From the NCBI GenBank assembly GCA_025769875.1, contig JAGFNK010000119.1:1-64000 (forward strand): 64,000 bases of DNA, given 5' to 3'. The position numbers were made by a program, and so were the translations under genes. Under the pieces are notes generated by a model. It saw nothing but the letters and a program-made list of their open reading frames with translations, ran no database searches and was not told where the DNA came from. This document shows, piece by piece, positions 37,201-48,498 of the stretch (positions within the stretch are counted from its first letter, which is position 1; each line of letters begins with the position of its first letter). Source of the stretch: Russula earlei. Lineage: Eukaryota > Basidiomycota > Agaricomycetes > Russulales > Russulaceae.

Positions 37201-37368
37201 TCGTAAGGTGTACCTGGACTCACCCAAGGGGCCGCCATTGCGACATCCGGCGACGATGCTGTCCCCAAGACTCGGCAACTTGCCGTCAAGTGTGTACAGA
37301 CGTTGTTGCCTGTAGAATACATTTCCGTCTTGCATGGCCTGCCATGATGTCGTAGGATGTTCTGCCAT
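34205..37368 (-). CDS. VPS16: Vacuolar sorting protein VPS16 (HOPS/CORVET subunit)
   Basis: Minus-strand multi-exon gene. Exon 1 starts at complement 37,368 with [20 protein letters not shown] and is spliced to [19 protein letters not shown]. The N-terminal beta-propeller follows: [35 protein letters not shown], and [20 protein letters not shown] near 36,400. The C-terminal Vps16 helical domain shows [20 protein letters not shown] and [20 protein letters not shown] (about 35,130-34,960), [29 protein letters not shown], and [20 protein letters not shown] (about 34,400-34,330). The last short exon gives LEKFAVR and a stop at 34,205. VPS16 is a core subunit of the HOPS and CORVET tethers, which drive fusion at endosomes and vacuoles. 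Not all exon borders were resolved, and the last exon is inferred from splice phase. Confidence 0.9.
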
Positions 37369-37526
37369 TGTTCGGTCCTCAAAGCGTGAACGACCGCGAC
37401 CGACAGAGATACGCTTGTTGCACCACGTGACGACTGATGACCGTGTGCCACCACCAGCACTTTAGTGCTCTACCTGTAGCCGTGGCGTGGCTGACACTAA
37501 ACGAAACGAAACGTGCAGCCGAATCA
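37369..37526. promoter_or_regulatory. Bidirectional promoter VPS16 / TPR protein
   Basis: 158 bp between two divergent start codons, so both transcripts must start within it. Confidence 0.5.
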
Positions 37527-39081
37527 ATGACATCCCTGGTGCGCTATGCTATCCCTCTGCCACGTTACCGCACTGCTACCGCGAGTGTTCCATTACGCAA
37601 TCTGCGAGGACAACCAGTGGTTCCAGGATATGTCTGTCACAGGACGATCTTTCGGTCGAGAGCCGTGTTGCCTGCAGAGCTGAATCCACGTGTAGGAACC
37701 ATTTTTCTTGGGCTTATAGGCCTAGGCCTTATCTCAACTATGATCGGGGTGTCCGTATGTCTCTCTCTCTCACTCAAGTCGTCACATCCTGAGTTGTTAG
37801 GCAGGTATGAATTTTACGCCTCATTTGCCATCTGGCCTGAAGAAGTTCGCGCGGATTTAAGGGCTGGTGTCAAGGCCAAGCAACAAGGGAACCTTGCACT
37901 GAGCCATAAACTATTGACCCGGTGCGTGTTTCAGGATGTTGTGCCTGTTGTCGTCACTGATCCGAGGGTGCAGAGCCCTCAATACGGCTTTATCACTCCC
38001 TCCTGACCGGTTCTCCCCGTCGCCTTATTTAAAACTGTCAGGAATAGCAATCACCCTTTGCGAGGTTCTCGAACAAGACAACAAACCAAAAGAGGCGTAC
38101 GAGAGGTACATCGCTGCGCTAGGACACTTACGAAAGAACTGGTCAGCTCTCACAAGCGAGGAGAAGCTCCGCGCGATATCCTTAGGACAGAAACTTGGTG
38201 AGATGGCCGACACGTATCAACTAGGCGAAGCAGAAGAGGAACGATGGTTGACCTGGTCGGTCGAGGAAGTGTTGAAACTCGCAAAGACCATCGGAAACGT
38301 GGAACCTGGCAAGTCGAGTGAGGAGAACCATCTAGTACTTTCCGACTTGGAGTTACCAAAGTGGGTCAACGTGACCGACATCGGGGCGCCATTAGAGACA
38401 CTCGGGGCCTTCTACGCGCGGACGGGTAAATTGACGTGAGGATGACGAACCAACTTCTTCGTATTTAAAGGCTGATCAACGCCGTCATATCAGGTTTGCT
38501 GTACCTCTCTATCTCCATACCATATCACTCCTGGTTCCTCCCGTCACCTCTCCGAGGAAGGCGACTGCTGAACAGCTTTGCCGAGGTTTGCATCGTGCCC
38601 ATCCTGCTGCGTTCGCCTAGGCCGATCACCTTTTTTCGCAGCCGCACAATTAATGAGCAATCTCTCGGAACTGTTCATGCGGAGCACTCCTACCCCGACT
38701 GCACTACATCAGTCCGAGTCTTGGGCCCGGCAGGCCCTCTCCTTATTACAGAAAACGCAAGCGAATGCGGGCCTGTCCGACGATGTCCGAGTGTGCGAAG
38801 ACGCGCTGGCTGTAATTTTATTTAACCTAGGGTCACTTCGCGAGGTTTGTACCCTCTCCGTCTTGCGTGACGTTGGGGGGGACTGAATGTTCTCCCGATA
38901 GATGAACGGTGACCCTGAATTCGCCCGCCAGTTGTTCGAACAGTCTTTGGGGCAGGCCAAGAAGCTAAGATTCCAGGAGGGTATAACGCAAGCCCGAAGC
39001 GCTATACGGCGGTTGGATATCAAACAATCTCAGCCCCCATTACCTCAGCCAGACAATAAGATTGAGCCAGGATCTGTGTGA
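37527..39081 (+). CDS. Mitochondrial TPR protein (MGR3/TTC19-like)
   Basis: The start Met at 37,527 opens a basic, Arg-rich N-terminus (MTSLVRYAIPLPRYRTATAS) that looks like a mitochondrial presequence, followed by a membrane helix (GTIFLGLIGLGLISTMIGVSV, split below) in the form FLGLIGLGLISTMIGVSV. Then come helical repeats: ALSHKLLTRALNTALSLP, LSGIAITLCEVLEQDNKPKE, AYERYIAALGHLRKN, EEKLRAISLGQKLGEMADTY and LETLGAFYARTGKL, which look like TPR-type pairs. A second set follows at 38,690-38,940 (QSESWARQALSLLQKTQ, VLLFNLGSLREMNGD in part). The stop is at 39,081. The arrangement resembles Mgr3, an inner-membrane TPR adaptor of the i-AAA protease, and TTC19. I did not resolve every exon. The TPR and membrane parts are seen; the specific name is inference. 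Confidence 0.65.
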
Positions 39082-39163
39082 AATGAATAAATATGGCCGA
39101 TCGTAGTGACAGAAAATACATTATCCGCATGAAGTCCCAATGCGGATACGATCAATATGTCTA

Positions 39164-40117
39164 TCACGAAATTTCATCAGGAACGTCCTCCACCGTCGCC
39201 GCGCGACTTCCCGACCGCGAGTTCGGAGCTGACATGCCCGAATCATCCACCTCATCGACGGCGTTGTCGGGTGTATTGATACCGCTGCTGACATTCTTGG
39301 CTTTGTCCGATTTGTCGGCAGATTTCTTCTTCTTCGACTTCTTTTTCGGGAGGTCCCACTCCCAGAGCGGGATGAAGGAGTCCACCTGGAAACAATGGCA
39401 GTTATTAGGATCTATAGAGTGTTGTGATAGGAGTGAGGACGCACGAATCCGACGTCTGCGAACAAACGAGGAAATATCCATATGCCTGGACTTGCCGCAA
39501 AGACAGTGATGACGTAGAATATAAGGCGTATCACAGAAATGGCGAGCAACAGCCCGACGAAACCCATAAAGACGAGGGAGATGTACCAAACGCCCAGGCG
39601 GAGGATCGGAGGCCAGAGCGGGAACATGACGCCGGCCAAAATAACGGCGACCATCGCAATCCCACCAACATAGTTCGTCCATTGCGATCCCTCATAAAAC
39701 CAGGCATAGTACTCCTCGGGCTTGAACAGCTGCATCTGATTGATTTGTAACGTCTTTGGGGACGATGCAGAGCCAACCGGTTCGCCGCGATCAACTCGCA
39801 GGAAGAAGGTGAATGGTATAATGCTATGAAGGAGCGTGTGTGCTTCTGCTTCCGACGTGACTTTGGGGGTATTCTTGGTTTTGGCGTACGCGGGTGAAAG
39901 CAATGCCTTGACGGCGGACTTTCCTGAACATCACTACCATTACAAAGTGCACGGGCGGCAGTGTCGGAGAGGAGAGGCACCCACCTTTAAAGTAGTCAAC
40001 TCGCTTACCGTTCAAGACCCCGACCCTGTTCTTGAGCCCCGCTTTACTGCTGCGGAGAAAATTCACGACATTCAGCATGTCTTGAGGTGCGTTCTGCTGT
40101 TGTTCGGAGGTCGACAT
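39164..40117 (-). CDS. SEC62: ER translocation subunit Sec62
   Basis: Three exons (minus): 39,985-40,117, 39,445-39,923 and 39,164-39,385. They sum to 834 bases (277 residues), usual for fungal Sec62. The N-terminal cytosolic domain has MLNVVNFLRSSKAGLKNRVG, GKRVDYFKGKSAVKALLSP and FTFFLRVDRGEP. The family core is KPEEYYAWFYEGSQWTNYVG, then two membrane helices (VAVILAGVMFPLWPPILRLG and LVFMGFVGLLLAISVIRLIF). The C-terminus is lysine-rich (DLPKKKSKKKKSADKSDK) and acidic. Sec62 acts with Sec63 and Sec61 in post-translational import into the ER. Its stop is only 82 bp from the stop of the convergent TPR gene. Confidence 0.95.
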
Positions 40118-40409
40118 GATCTATGAAGGATCGGCTACGTCACACGGGTTAACGCCGCCGGTATGTGGAAGGGGAGGAATGCTCACAGTGACACGTGTAC
40201 AACTCAATTGTGATAAACGTGGACTTTGGTCTCACACGAGAGTGGGGTTTGAAAGGCAAGACGAGTGTGCGCTGGCAAGAACGATGAATGATGATGAGGG
40301 GTGAGGGATTGAACACGTAAGCCATCTGCGCTCCTGCCTTGGTTGGCCTCGTCTGCTACATACTTTCTTTCTTCCATCACGATACAGCTCGACTCGTCAG
40401 TGCTCTACC
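40118..40409. promoter_or_regulatory. Bidirectional promoter SEC62 / PAQR gene
   Basis: 292 bp between divergent start codons. No specific site recognised. Confidence 0.45.
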
Positions 40410-41761
40410 ATGTCTGCCAGTGCATACCTCCTCCGACATGACACACAGTTTACACGTGCCGAATTGGACTTAGGTGCTGCCTTGTCTTCCGCCCAACCAG
40501 TCATGAGGAAGGGTCGTACTATCACGTTTGCGGAACTGCCGGGATGGATGAAAGATAATGAATTTGTTTTGACCGGCTATAGGGGGTACAAAGGCCTATT
40601 CTCAAACGCTTGTTGTGCTGTGTTCTCATACCGAGGCGTTTTTCTTGTAGGGAGCTGAATAGCTGGTCGAAATGTTTGAGATCGATCTTCGGCTGTATGT
40701 ACAGACCATCAATCGGCATTTATTTTTGTCTAACTATATCCGCTGTCAGATCTACATAATGAAACTGGTACTGCGCGGTCTCCTTATCATGCTTGCTTTA
40801 CGTTGATGTGCATCAGTCAACATCCATACTCACCTTCATGCATCGTTTTTGTTTATTTTCTTTCTGCGCACGTTCAATGACTCGTACTTCAAGGCTTACA
40901 CTGACATATCTTGGGTTGATCATGCTGTATTCGTGGCCTTTCTTTCATCGGCGACCTTCTGCTTGCTTTGCAGTGCATTCTTTCACACTGCCTCGTCACA
41001 TTCGAAGCAAGTGGGTGTCTCCTCCATTAGCAAAGAACCGTAGCACAGGGCGTACTGACAAACCGTCGGAAGGTGGCCGCGAGATGCCACGCTTTAGATT
41101 ATTCCGGGATCATTGGCAGGCCTTCCTTCTCGACCCTTTGCTCGGGATATCATCATGACTTTGCATTAGCACTCATCCTTGGTTCCTGCTATCCTTGCAT
41201 ATATTATGGGTTCTATTGCGAACCGCACGTCAAAATTGGTTACCTGTCACTTATCACCCTCGCCGGCCTTGGTGCGTGGCCAAGTTTTAGCCATGGTTGA
41301 TTCTACGACATTCTTGTAGCGGCGGCATTCATTGTTTTAGATCCGGAATATGCAAAGCCGACTCACCGTCATGCCCGAACTAGAATTTTCATCGCCCTGG
41401 GCCTCAGTAGCATCTTGCCCGTCTCTAACTTGGCATTCTCTCATGGAATTTACACCACTTTTCGAGAAATGGGCTTCCTCTGGCTCCTTGCCGCGGGTAT
41501 AATGTATATCACGGGGGCAGTGCTATAGCAAGTCTATCTCCATACAGTCTCTTACCCGCAGGCCCACTTATCTTGATACACGTCAGTGCTCATAGGATTC
41601 CAGAGAGACTCGCCCCCGGTAGATTCGACTACTATTTTTCGTCTCACCAGATTTTCCATGTCTTTGTTATCCTTGCTGCCCTTTCGACCTACGTCTGCGT
41701 GCTAACGGCGTTCGATCACCGACATGGCCCACGTGGGATGTGCCTGGAAGGGTTATATTAA
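40410..41761 (+). CDS. PAQR / haemolysin-III family membrane protein (AdipoR-like)
   Basis: Seven-helix protein of the progestin and adipoQ receptor family; in yeast the IZH proteins. Exon 1 from 40,410 ends NEFVLTGYRG. It joins by phase to ELNSWSKCLRSIFGY, then LHNETGVNIHTHLHAS across two introns, then FFLRTFNDSYFKAY. The first zinc ligand is in CLLCSAFFHTASSHSKQ (about 40,960-41,010). Next are VAARCHALDYSGI, ILGSCYPCIYYGFYCEP, PEYAKPTHRHARTRIFIALG and IPERLAPGRFDYYFSSHQ followed by IFHVFVILAAL, which supply the other two zinc histidines. The stop is at 41,761. One intron (41,116-41,169) seems to use a GC donor. PAQR proteins are zinc-containing ceramidase-like enzymes or receptors of lipid and zinc homeostasis. 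Confidence 0.88.
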
Positions 41762-42812
41762 AAAGGAGATATCCTTTGATCAGCGGTGCACATACAGTAC
41801 AGGTATGTTCTGTGCCTGAATTTATCTCCATCACCGCCAGTTTTTTTTTTTTTTTATGTCTTAACGCCTGATAGATGTTCCATCCCTACCCGGCTGTAAC
41901 CCCCATGTGGCCCGACATGTGTGGCCGAATGTTTCAACATCGCGCGATAATGGCCCTGGGAGGGACGGCAGTATGCCTTGTAGAACTCATGGGCGTAGAT
42001 TGGAGCACACATATACATTGCCTAGGTTTTGCACGGCTTTGCAAAACCTCTTCCATTCTTTCGTTGACCACCGGGTCCGATGGTCTCGGTGGCGTTTTTC
42101 TGTCTTTCTCATCAACTGGTCGTTTATGATGCGGAGTTATGAGAATGCCCAACATGTGGCTCCAGGGAACTCCCCAACTTTTCTGCTCTACATCTTCTCG
42201 GAAGGCACTCCGACACCAACACGATGGCTATCAGTTCTTATTTATTCATCGCTGGGCAATCAGGGACTCACATGCATGCCGATCGGTAGCAATGGGCTGT
42301 TTTCATTTCGGACACGAGGCCTCACGTTCGTCTGGCATCTTGCTTCTATCGTTCACTTGCAACAATACCAGCGCTTCGCGGAGAAGTGCCTCATGCGTTA
42401 CCAAGCACATTCAGCGGAGTGACAAAGCATCGCGGCAGCACACCCATTCGATGGAAACCATTAACCCCGCATCACGGAATCACGACGCTACATTTCTGGA
42501 CCTGTAACTCATCTTATCTTATTCCATTCCTTGTCACGGCCTCGCGAAGTGACTGTGAGACCACCGCGGCGCGAACCAAAGGTTGACGGATGTCCCCAAA
42601 CGGGGTGACGACTCACACGAGATCCATTCGTGAACACGTCCCGTTTGTATTGCATCTCTCCATGCTTCCGGCTGTCTTCCCGAAATATTCGCCCCCTTTG
42701 CCATCGCGGTGTAATGGTCCCGCCACATGTGCCTCGCCTGCTTAAGGGTCTGCCCTTTATTTATATCGCGAACCATTCGCTTTGCAGCTCTGCCCTTGCA
42801 GCCTAACCTGTT
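41762..42812. other. Intergenic with an unassigned 171-codon open frame
   Basis: 1.05 kb between the PAQR gene and the P450 on the same strand. A 171-codon plus-strand frame (41,907-42,422) and an overlapping 84-codon frame are open, but neither has a recognisable domain or clear splice context. A T-run of about 16 lies near 41,842. It is probably non-coding. Confidence 0.4.
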
Positions 42813-44891
42813 ATGTATCCCTTCGGACTGATTACCTTCCTTCAATTCGCCTGGGAACATGAACTTCCTTCATTGTTAGCCTTGATGGCTCTTGGCCTGT
42901 TTCTGTCGTTCGTGTCTCTTTGTTACTGCAGTCAACCCCACCCAGATGCCCCTGTTACCCTCCCTGGCCTTCCCCTCATCAATGTCACGACCTTCTTAAA
43001 ACGGCGACACGACTTTCTCGCTTGGGGCTTTAAAGTAACGAATCAACGATTGTTCCAGTTTAGACTCCTGCGCGTACGTTAGAACCTTTTTGATCCTGCT
43101 GCCCTGGTGACGTCGGTTTCCCCTGGGTTCGGCATATCTCCTATGGATCCAGAACAAAGTTGTTGTCGTCTCTGGGGATCGCGGGCGAAGAGATTTCTTC
43201 ACGGCGAAAGGTCTGGACCTTCAGGAAGGCTTTAGGATCCTTTCGGGAGGGGTGAGCGTCCCAGATCACTTGTCATGTTCCATAATTCATCAGAGTAACC
43301 TTCCGCCCTAGCTCCCTATGATTCATGGAGTGACAATAGAACTTCGTCAACAGCGGGTTGCTAGAATATATAAGCGCCTCGTGAACGTCCAACGGAACGA
43401 ACGCTTGACGGAATGTACGTGGCCTGGCCGCCTTCGAACGAGCGTCTTCACCCAATTTCCGCGTAGTGATTCCCGAAATATTGAATGACAGCCAACGGCT
43501 CTTACGACCATGGAAAAAGGTTGGAACCTTTGATCCCTTTTCAACGATATACGAGGTAGGTCAACTACTCTCTTCAGCTCCTACGGTTTACCTTTCCGGA
43601 GATGGCACCTGTCGCAAGATGGTGATCCGGGGGTAACGTGGTGCCCGTCGGCTCTTGTGATATCGACAAGAACGCTGACCCACTTCCTGTTTTAGCTTGT
43701 GTTCCAAGCCGCCATTCGATGTCTGGCATGCACGGAAATTGCGGACGACCCCGAGATTGTGGCGCACGTCCGGCATCTTTACGACCAAATTGATCGAGGC
43801 ACGACGCCAGCGACGGTGCTCTTCCCTTGGTTCCCTAGCCCTTCGATGATCATGAAAGCACGAGCAACGAAACAGCTGTACGATATAACAGTGAAGGCGA
43901 TTAAAGTCAGGAAAGAGAGCGGCGTTCCTCGCAACGATACCTTGCAAATCTTCCTGGACTCTGGGGATGAGCTGACTACGATCGTGGGGGTAAGCATGGT
44001 GATTTCAAAAATGTTGGGCCGTCCCTTGTGCTGACGTGCCTCATTTAGTTCACGATGGGTTTCGTAATGGCAGGCGCGCGGTCCACCAACGCCACAGGCA
44101 AGTGAAGTGTCACACATGACGAAGCCTTGCCGCTACCGAGAGAAGCTCACCTTATTATATCAGCTTCTTGGCTGCTCACATATCTTGGTTGTTATCCGAA
44201 ATGGCGCAACGAAGCGCGCACAGAAGTCGAGAAGTTGGTCACGTTGTACGCCTTGGAGACCATCACCGAACGCGATACACAGTGCCATTCCTCCTCCGCA
44301 CTATCGTCTATCCCACTCGCCGCGTGGGAAAACGAGACGCCGGTCCTTGACATGCTCATCCACGAAACGCTTCGCATTGCGCAGCCTCATGTCGCAATGC
44401 GGCGGAACCTCGGCCCCGAGACGTACATCGACGGCAAAGTCATCCCCACTGGAACACTCTTGGTATACCCATTTGCGAGCGTTCACCTTGATCCGGCTTT
44501 GTACCCCGATCCTTGGAAATTCGATCCTGCACGATCACAACCCAAGGACAACCTCGCATATGTGGGATGGGGAGGAGGTGCGTTGACTCCCAATCATTAA
44601 TCGATTAGAGTGATCGAGGGATCGGCGATGCGCTCGATTTCAGGGAGAGTGACCTGCCTCGGCTCGCGTCTCGCGAGACTCAAGATCAAACTCCTAACTG
44701 CGCTGATGGTCCTAGATTTTGACTTCGATACCGTAGATGTGAGCGGTCGGATCGCCGACTCGCCTCCAAAGCCCGACTGGAACGACATCTTAACGTGCCG
44801 ACCGGCTCACGGCCAGTTCTTCATCGCGTACAAGAGACGGGATGCCTTCGAGCCTTCCAGTTGCAGGTCGCCAGGAACTGGTCCGCTGTAG
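42813..44891 (+). CDS. Cytochrome P450 monooxygenase
   Basis: Membrane-anchored P450 with an N-terminal helix ([19 protein letters not shown]). Exons joined by phase give [14 protein letters not shown], then [72 protein letters not shown] and the I-helix [17 protein letters not shown]. The K-helix ExxR motif is HETLR (about 44,365), the PERF-like motif is WKFDPAR (about 44,515-44,530), and the haem loop [19 protein letters not shown] spans the intron at about 44,577-44,645, with its cysteine ligand intact. The stop is at 44,889-44,891. The I-helix lacks the usual acid-threonine pair. One intron (44,098-44,163) has a canonical GC donor (gcaagt). The substrate is unknown and no secondary-metabolite cluster surrounds it. 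Confidence 0.88.
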
Positions 44892-46896
44892 TCGGATTCC
44901 GTTCCATCCATGCGCAATTATTCCACATCCGAGTTTCCACTCGAGGCTCCGCGAGGGAATGCCATCCCGAGGCATTCCAAAGATGTTAATATATAATAGA
45001 TATATCTTCACACGCCGATACGGGTACAGTTGCGGCAAACGGGCAAGCTGAAGGGTTGGCATAGCGTGAGCTCGTTAGGACATGATCTCTCTAAATGTGC
45101 ACTCCTCATCCTGAATCTCCACCGAGTGATCTGCCGTGTGGGTTGTTATTTAAATGAAGCGCCCAAGTCCCGCAAACTACCCGACCCACAAATCGGGACC
45201 AGTGGCGTACAAATGCGCCTACCGTACCACCTCAATCCCGTCTCAAACCTGGCCGGGAATCGCTCTCCGTGCGTGAGCGAGAATATCCCCAGATGAACGC
45301 ACGCCGCCTCCTACGATTGTCGATAATAATCGTGATTTATCGATTCGGTTCGAGTCGCCTATCCTCCGTCACGATCTTGATGTCGTATGAGGATCACATA
45401 TTTCGAACGGTCCGAATCCCAGCCCGCCCGGGCTGCGCCCGTAACGCTCATTAAATGCCCATGAAGTCAACGGCGGCTCGGACGTCGAACGTCAAGCTCG
45501 TTGTCTCCGAAACAGCAACACCTTGAGTTGCTAGGGTGCATATGTCGGTACCGCGATTGTGACAGGGCACGGATGCCAACGGAGACTGGGGGGGGGGGGG
45601 GATTTCACGGGGATGGCGGGGGGAAGGGCCGGAGACGGACTCGCTCAGAATTACTCGATCACGTTATTGATCATCGCAACGGTAAGGGGCATTGTTCCCA
45701 AGCAGGAAGCAAAGAACTCCTTCTCGGCTTTTGCGCTTCACGTAGCAGGGAAAGCTAATTTAGCGTTACGCGTTGTGGGAAGGAAACACAGCATCAGCTA
45801 TTACCGGTCGCGCCTTCTATGATACGAGTTTTACCCTGACCGCGCTTCGGTGCTTCGGCCCAGGTTCAGTGTCCACGGTCGTTCGGGTCATATCTAGAAG
45901 GGACCGCGCGGAGCCGAGTATGGCCAGTCCTTCGTCCAGCGACATCGTTCGATTTAACTGCGGCAATCCGAGCTTTCGCGCTCCCACGGCGCAGTGGTAG
46001 TTGTTGGGACAACGGGATGCCCCTTCCTTAGTTGAGAGCAGACGGCATCTTGTACCCGCGTCCTCCTCCACCTTTGGGTATTCGGTTTCTGTTGAGCCAT
46101 TGACGGCTGCGCCCTGATCATGTTGACAAAGTCGATGGACCAGTGTACGTCAAGCTCAGCGTCATTAATCACATAATGCTATTCTTGGCGCGAGTACCAC
46201 TTCGGTGCCACCGTACCTGGTACTAATATGGACCGAGCGACACTTGTTATGTTCTTAGCGTAACACATTCTTCTCAACTAGTATGCTCTCGTACCTAACC
46301 ACCACTCGGCGCAGAAGGACAAGAGGCCGTGGACAGGTCGAAACCCCGCGGACGCTTCTCTATTCACATTTCTATTAAAATTAGATCACCCGCCGCCGCC
46401 GCCGTTTCAGGACTCTGTCCTCGTTTTAGAGGTACCAAGCGGGTCTAGAGCAGAGGATCCAGAGCGATTCTGGCCAGACGGACGAGAGCGTTCAGTTTGA
46501 GCTCCGGAACGGGCACCGGTGCGCAAGGAAACCGAGGGGGGGGGGGCAACATTTCAGAGGTCGATCGGTCGATGGGAACGTCGGGGTGAATTAAGACTGT
46601 GCAGCCCTTCTCGACGTTCACCGCCATTGCGCTGTTGGTAGCCGTTCACTGATAACACTTGATATTCCTTGGCTACAAATCCTCCGAGTCAAACGGTTGC
46701 AAAGGAAACATTCCTTACAAGGGAGGCAGCGTAACGACTAGAGATTGAGTGCATCCTTGCAAAAAAAAAACGTCACTCGAGTGATTCGTGTCAATGCAGA
46801 GAGGTCAACTTACTACTAAAAGACTGTCTCGCACGTTGGAAAGGCGATTGATGCCGAGAACTTCGACATTCACCTATCCTGTGCAGCGATCCGTCA
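44892..46896. other. Two-kilobase intergenic gap, nothing recognised
   Basis: The longest stretch without a gene in the right half. Short frames only (up to about 90 codons). It has G-runs at about 45,589 and 46,539 and a short CCG repeat near 46,392. I looked for rRNA and tRNA genes and found none that I could support. Confidence 0.45.
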
Positions 46897-47478
46897 TCAC
46901 CTCTGGTGCCCAGCCCTTTTCCACTTGCTCTCCGTCCCTCCTGCGCGCTGTGCAGCGCCCCTGGATTGGATGCGGTCCTGCCTGTGCCGTCGTTCGCGCT
47001 CCAACATGCGAGCGCGCTGCTCTTGCGTCGGTTGCCATTTGCCCCTGAGGATGCGGCGCACCGCCTCCGGGCTGACGCGAAACTTGTTCGAGAGAACGGG
47101 GGTGGTGAAGGTATCCGGGTCGTGCGCGTGCAGCGCGCGCAGGCCCTCCATCGCGGCTCGGGAAAGTTTGTGCGGGGGGGCCCACCCTTCGGGGAACTTC
47201 GACCTCATGGAGGCACGGTGCTGCTTCCAGCGCGAAGGGGTGGGATCGCACTCGGGGGCGTGGTTGTCGGTCTGGTACCGCGCCTTCTTTCCGTCTTCCT
47301 CCTCCTCTGCCGCCTCTGGCTCCTCCTCGGCGAGAGTAGGCGGACGAGGGAAATGACCGACGACGCCCCAGTCTCGGTGACGCAAGGGGGAAGGTTTTGC
47401 CGAGTTGTGTGCGAGTCTGTAACGATTTCTCGAACGGGCTGCAACCAGAGAGGAGCGGATGAAGGGAAACGAGAACAT
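46897..47478 (-). CDS. RRG9: RRG9/neugrin-like mitochondrial protein
   Basis: Intronless as read. I chose the start at 47,478 (MFSFPFIRSSLVAARSRNRY) because it opens with a clear basic amphipathic presequence; the same frame reaches an upstream Met at 47,535. After an acidic stretch (EEEPEAAEEEEDGKK) the Rrg9/neugrin domain follows: AMEGLRALHAHDPDTFTTPV, LSNKFRVSPEAVRRILRGKW and QPTQEQRARMLERERRHRQD. The protein is 193 residues. Rrg9 is needed for respiratory growth and mitochondrial genome maintenance in yeast; the human relative neugrin binds mitochondrial 16S rRNA. It is head-to-head with the coactosin gene. Confidence 0.85.
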   Translation of the reverse strand: MFSFPFIRSSLVAARSRNRYRLAHNSAKPSPLRHRDWGVVGHFPRPPTLAEEEPEAAEEEEDGKKARYQTDNHAPECDPTPSRWKQHRASMRSKFPEGWAPPHKLSRAAMEGLRALHAHDPDTFTTPVLSNKFRVSPEAVRRILRGKWQPTQEQRARMLERERRHRQDRIQSRGAAQRAGGTESKWKRAGHQR

Positions 47479-47666
47479 GAGGGGGGGGGGGTCACGTGGG
47501 TGCGGGTATGGCATTGGCAATAAGAGCACGACCACCGCCAGTTTCTGCCAGTTTCTGTGAACATCCCCCGTTGTCGTAAATTAGTGGACACTTAAAGGTT
47601 TGCTCTCGTTTTCGCTGGCGCACAGGTCACCGTTCTACTCCTGCTGTTTCCATCTCTCTTGTCGTC
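47479..47666. promoter_or_regulatory. Bidirectional promoter RRG9 / coactosin
   Basis: 188 bp between divergent start codons. A G-run of about 10 lies at its left border, in the region just after 47,481. Confidence 0.45.
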
Positions 47667-48382
47667 ATGGCTGATGTCTCTGACCCCAACATCAACGAAG
47701 GTGCTGGTCGTTTATCCACGTAACGCTCTCTGTTTCCTCACGAGACCTCAGCATACGAGGATGTTCGCTCTACCAAATCCGATATCAACTGGGTGCTCAT
47801 AGGCTACGAGGTTCATCTACTCTTTATTACCGATTTCCTACCTTTCTAATCCCTCGTTTGTCAGAACGACCGTTCAGATAAATTGGTCGTCACGGCTACA
47901 GGCACTGGTGGCCTGGCTGAACTACAAGAGAAACTAGATCCTGAAAGGGCATCCTTTGCCTATGTCCGTATCACTTACTCGAACGACAAGGAGTCGCAGC
48001 GTGAGAAATTCATTCTTGTTACGTGGATCGGTCCTGGCTGCAAGATCATGAGGAAAGCCAAGGTTCGTCTTTCGATCGTGTACATAGTCGAAAACGTCCG
48101 CAATACTCGCCCGATGGATAATACATGATCTGACTTGTCGGGTCGAACGATGGCTGATTACCATGAGCTAACTTTCTCGTAATAGATCTCGGTGCATGCT
48201 GCTGACGTGAAGACCGTCTTCCGCACGTATTCCATTGATGTCGCCGCGAGGGAGAAAGATGACCTGAAGGAAGAGCCAATCGTCGTTCGGTTGCGCAAGG
48301 TCATTCCTCCTATTTCGCATCTAGCCATCAAGGTACTGACTCCTTTATCTAGGCCGGAGGGGCCAGCTATGATGGTGTGTAG
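47667..48382 (+). CDS. Coactosin-like ADF-homology actin-binding protein
   Basis: Five exons: 47,667-47,700, 47,752-47,810, 47,865-48,062, 48,186-48,299 and 48,353-48,382. They sum to 435 bases (144 residues), normal for coactosin. The ADF-H fold is visible: INEAYEDVRSTKSDINWVLI, FAYVRITYSNDKESQREKFI, LVTWIGPGCKIMRKAKISVH, and VRLRKAGGASYDGV at the C-terminus, a hallmark of the family. Coactosin binds F-actin and opposes capping without severing filaments. The last intron and last exon are very short. The gene converges with the acetyltransferase at 48,499. Confidence 0.93.
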
Positions 48383-48498
48383 GGCCCAGACTTTGCCTTA
48401 TCTCCCGGTTTTTGCCTACAGTCTTTTACTACTTCCACATCTCTCTTCGAGTTATCACTGTCGCTTCTTGGAGAGAAACTTCCCGTCATCACCGTTTC

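Noticed and set aside
40740..40850. Frame damage in the PAQR HNET motif
   Set aside because: An intron after HNETG restores VNIHTHL, the expected continuation.
42813..44891. P450 as a pseudogene, because single frames are interrupted
   Set aside because: Phase-consistent introns, one with a GC donor, join all motifs including the haem cysteine, so the gene looks intact.
19464..44891. Secondary-metabolite gene cluster (FAD monooxygenase plus P450)
   Set aside because: They are more than 20 kb apart with housekeeping genes between them and no backbone synthase is present.
45335..45370. tRNA T-arm-like ggttcgagtc
   Set aside because: The stem of the T arm does not pair and no acceptor, D or anticodon arm could be found. 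The same holds for a similar word at 3,910.
46180..46330. Possible 5S or 28S rRNA fragment on the minus strand (ttagtacca and gtacgagag words)
   Set aside because: Only short words match; the surrounding sequence does not follow any rRNA over a longer stretch.
46906..47523. 205-codon plus-strand frame
   Set aside because: It is the antisense shadow of RRG9, whose domain and presequence are clear on the minus strand.
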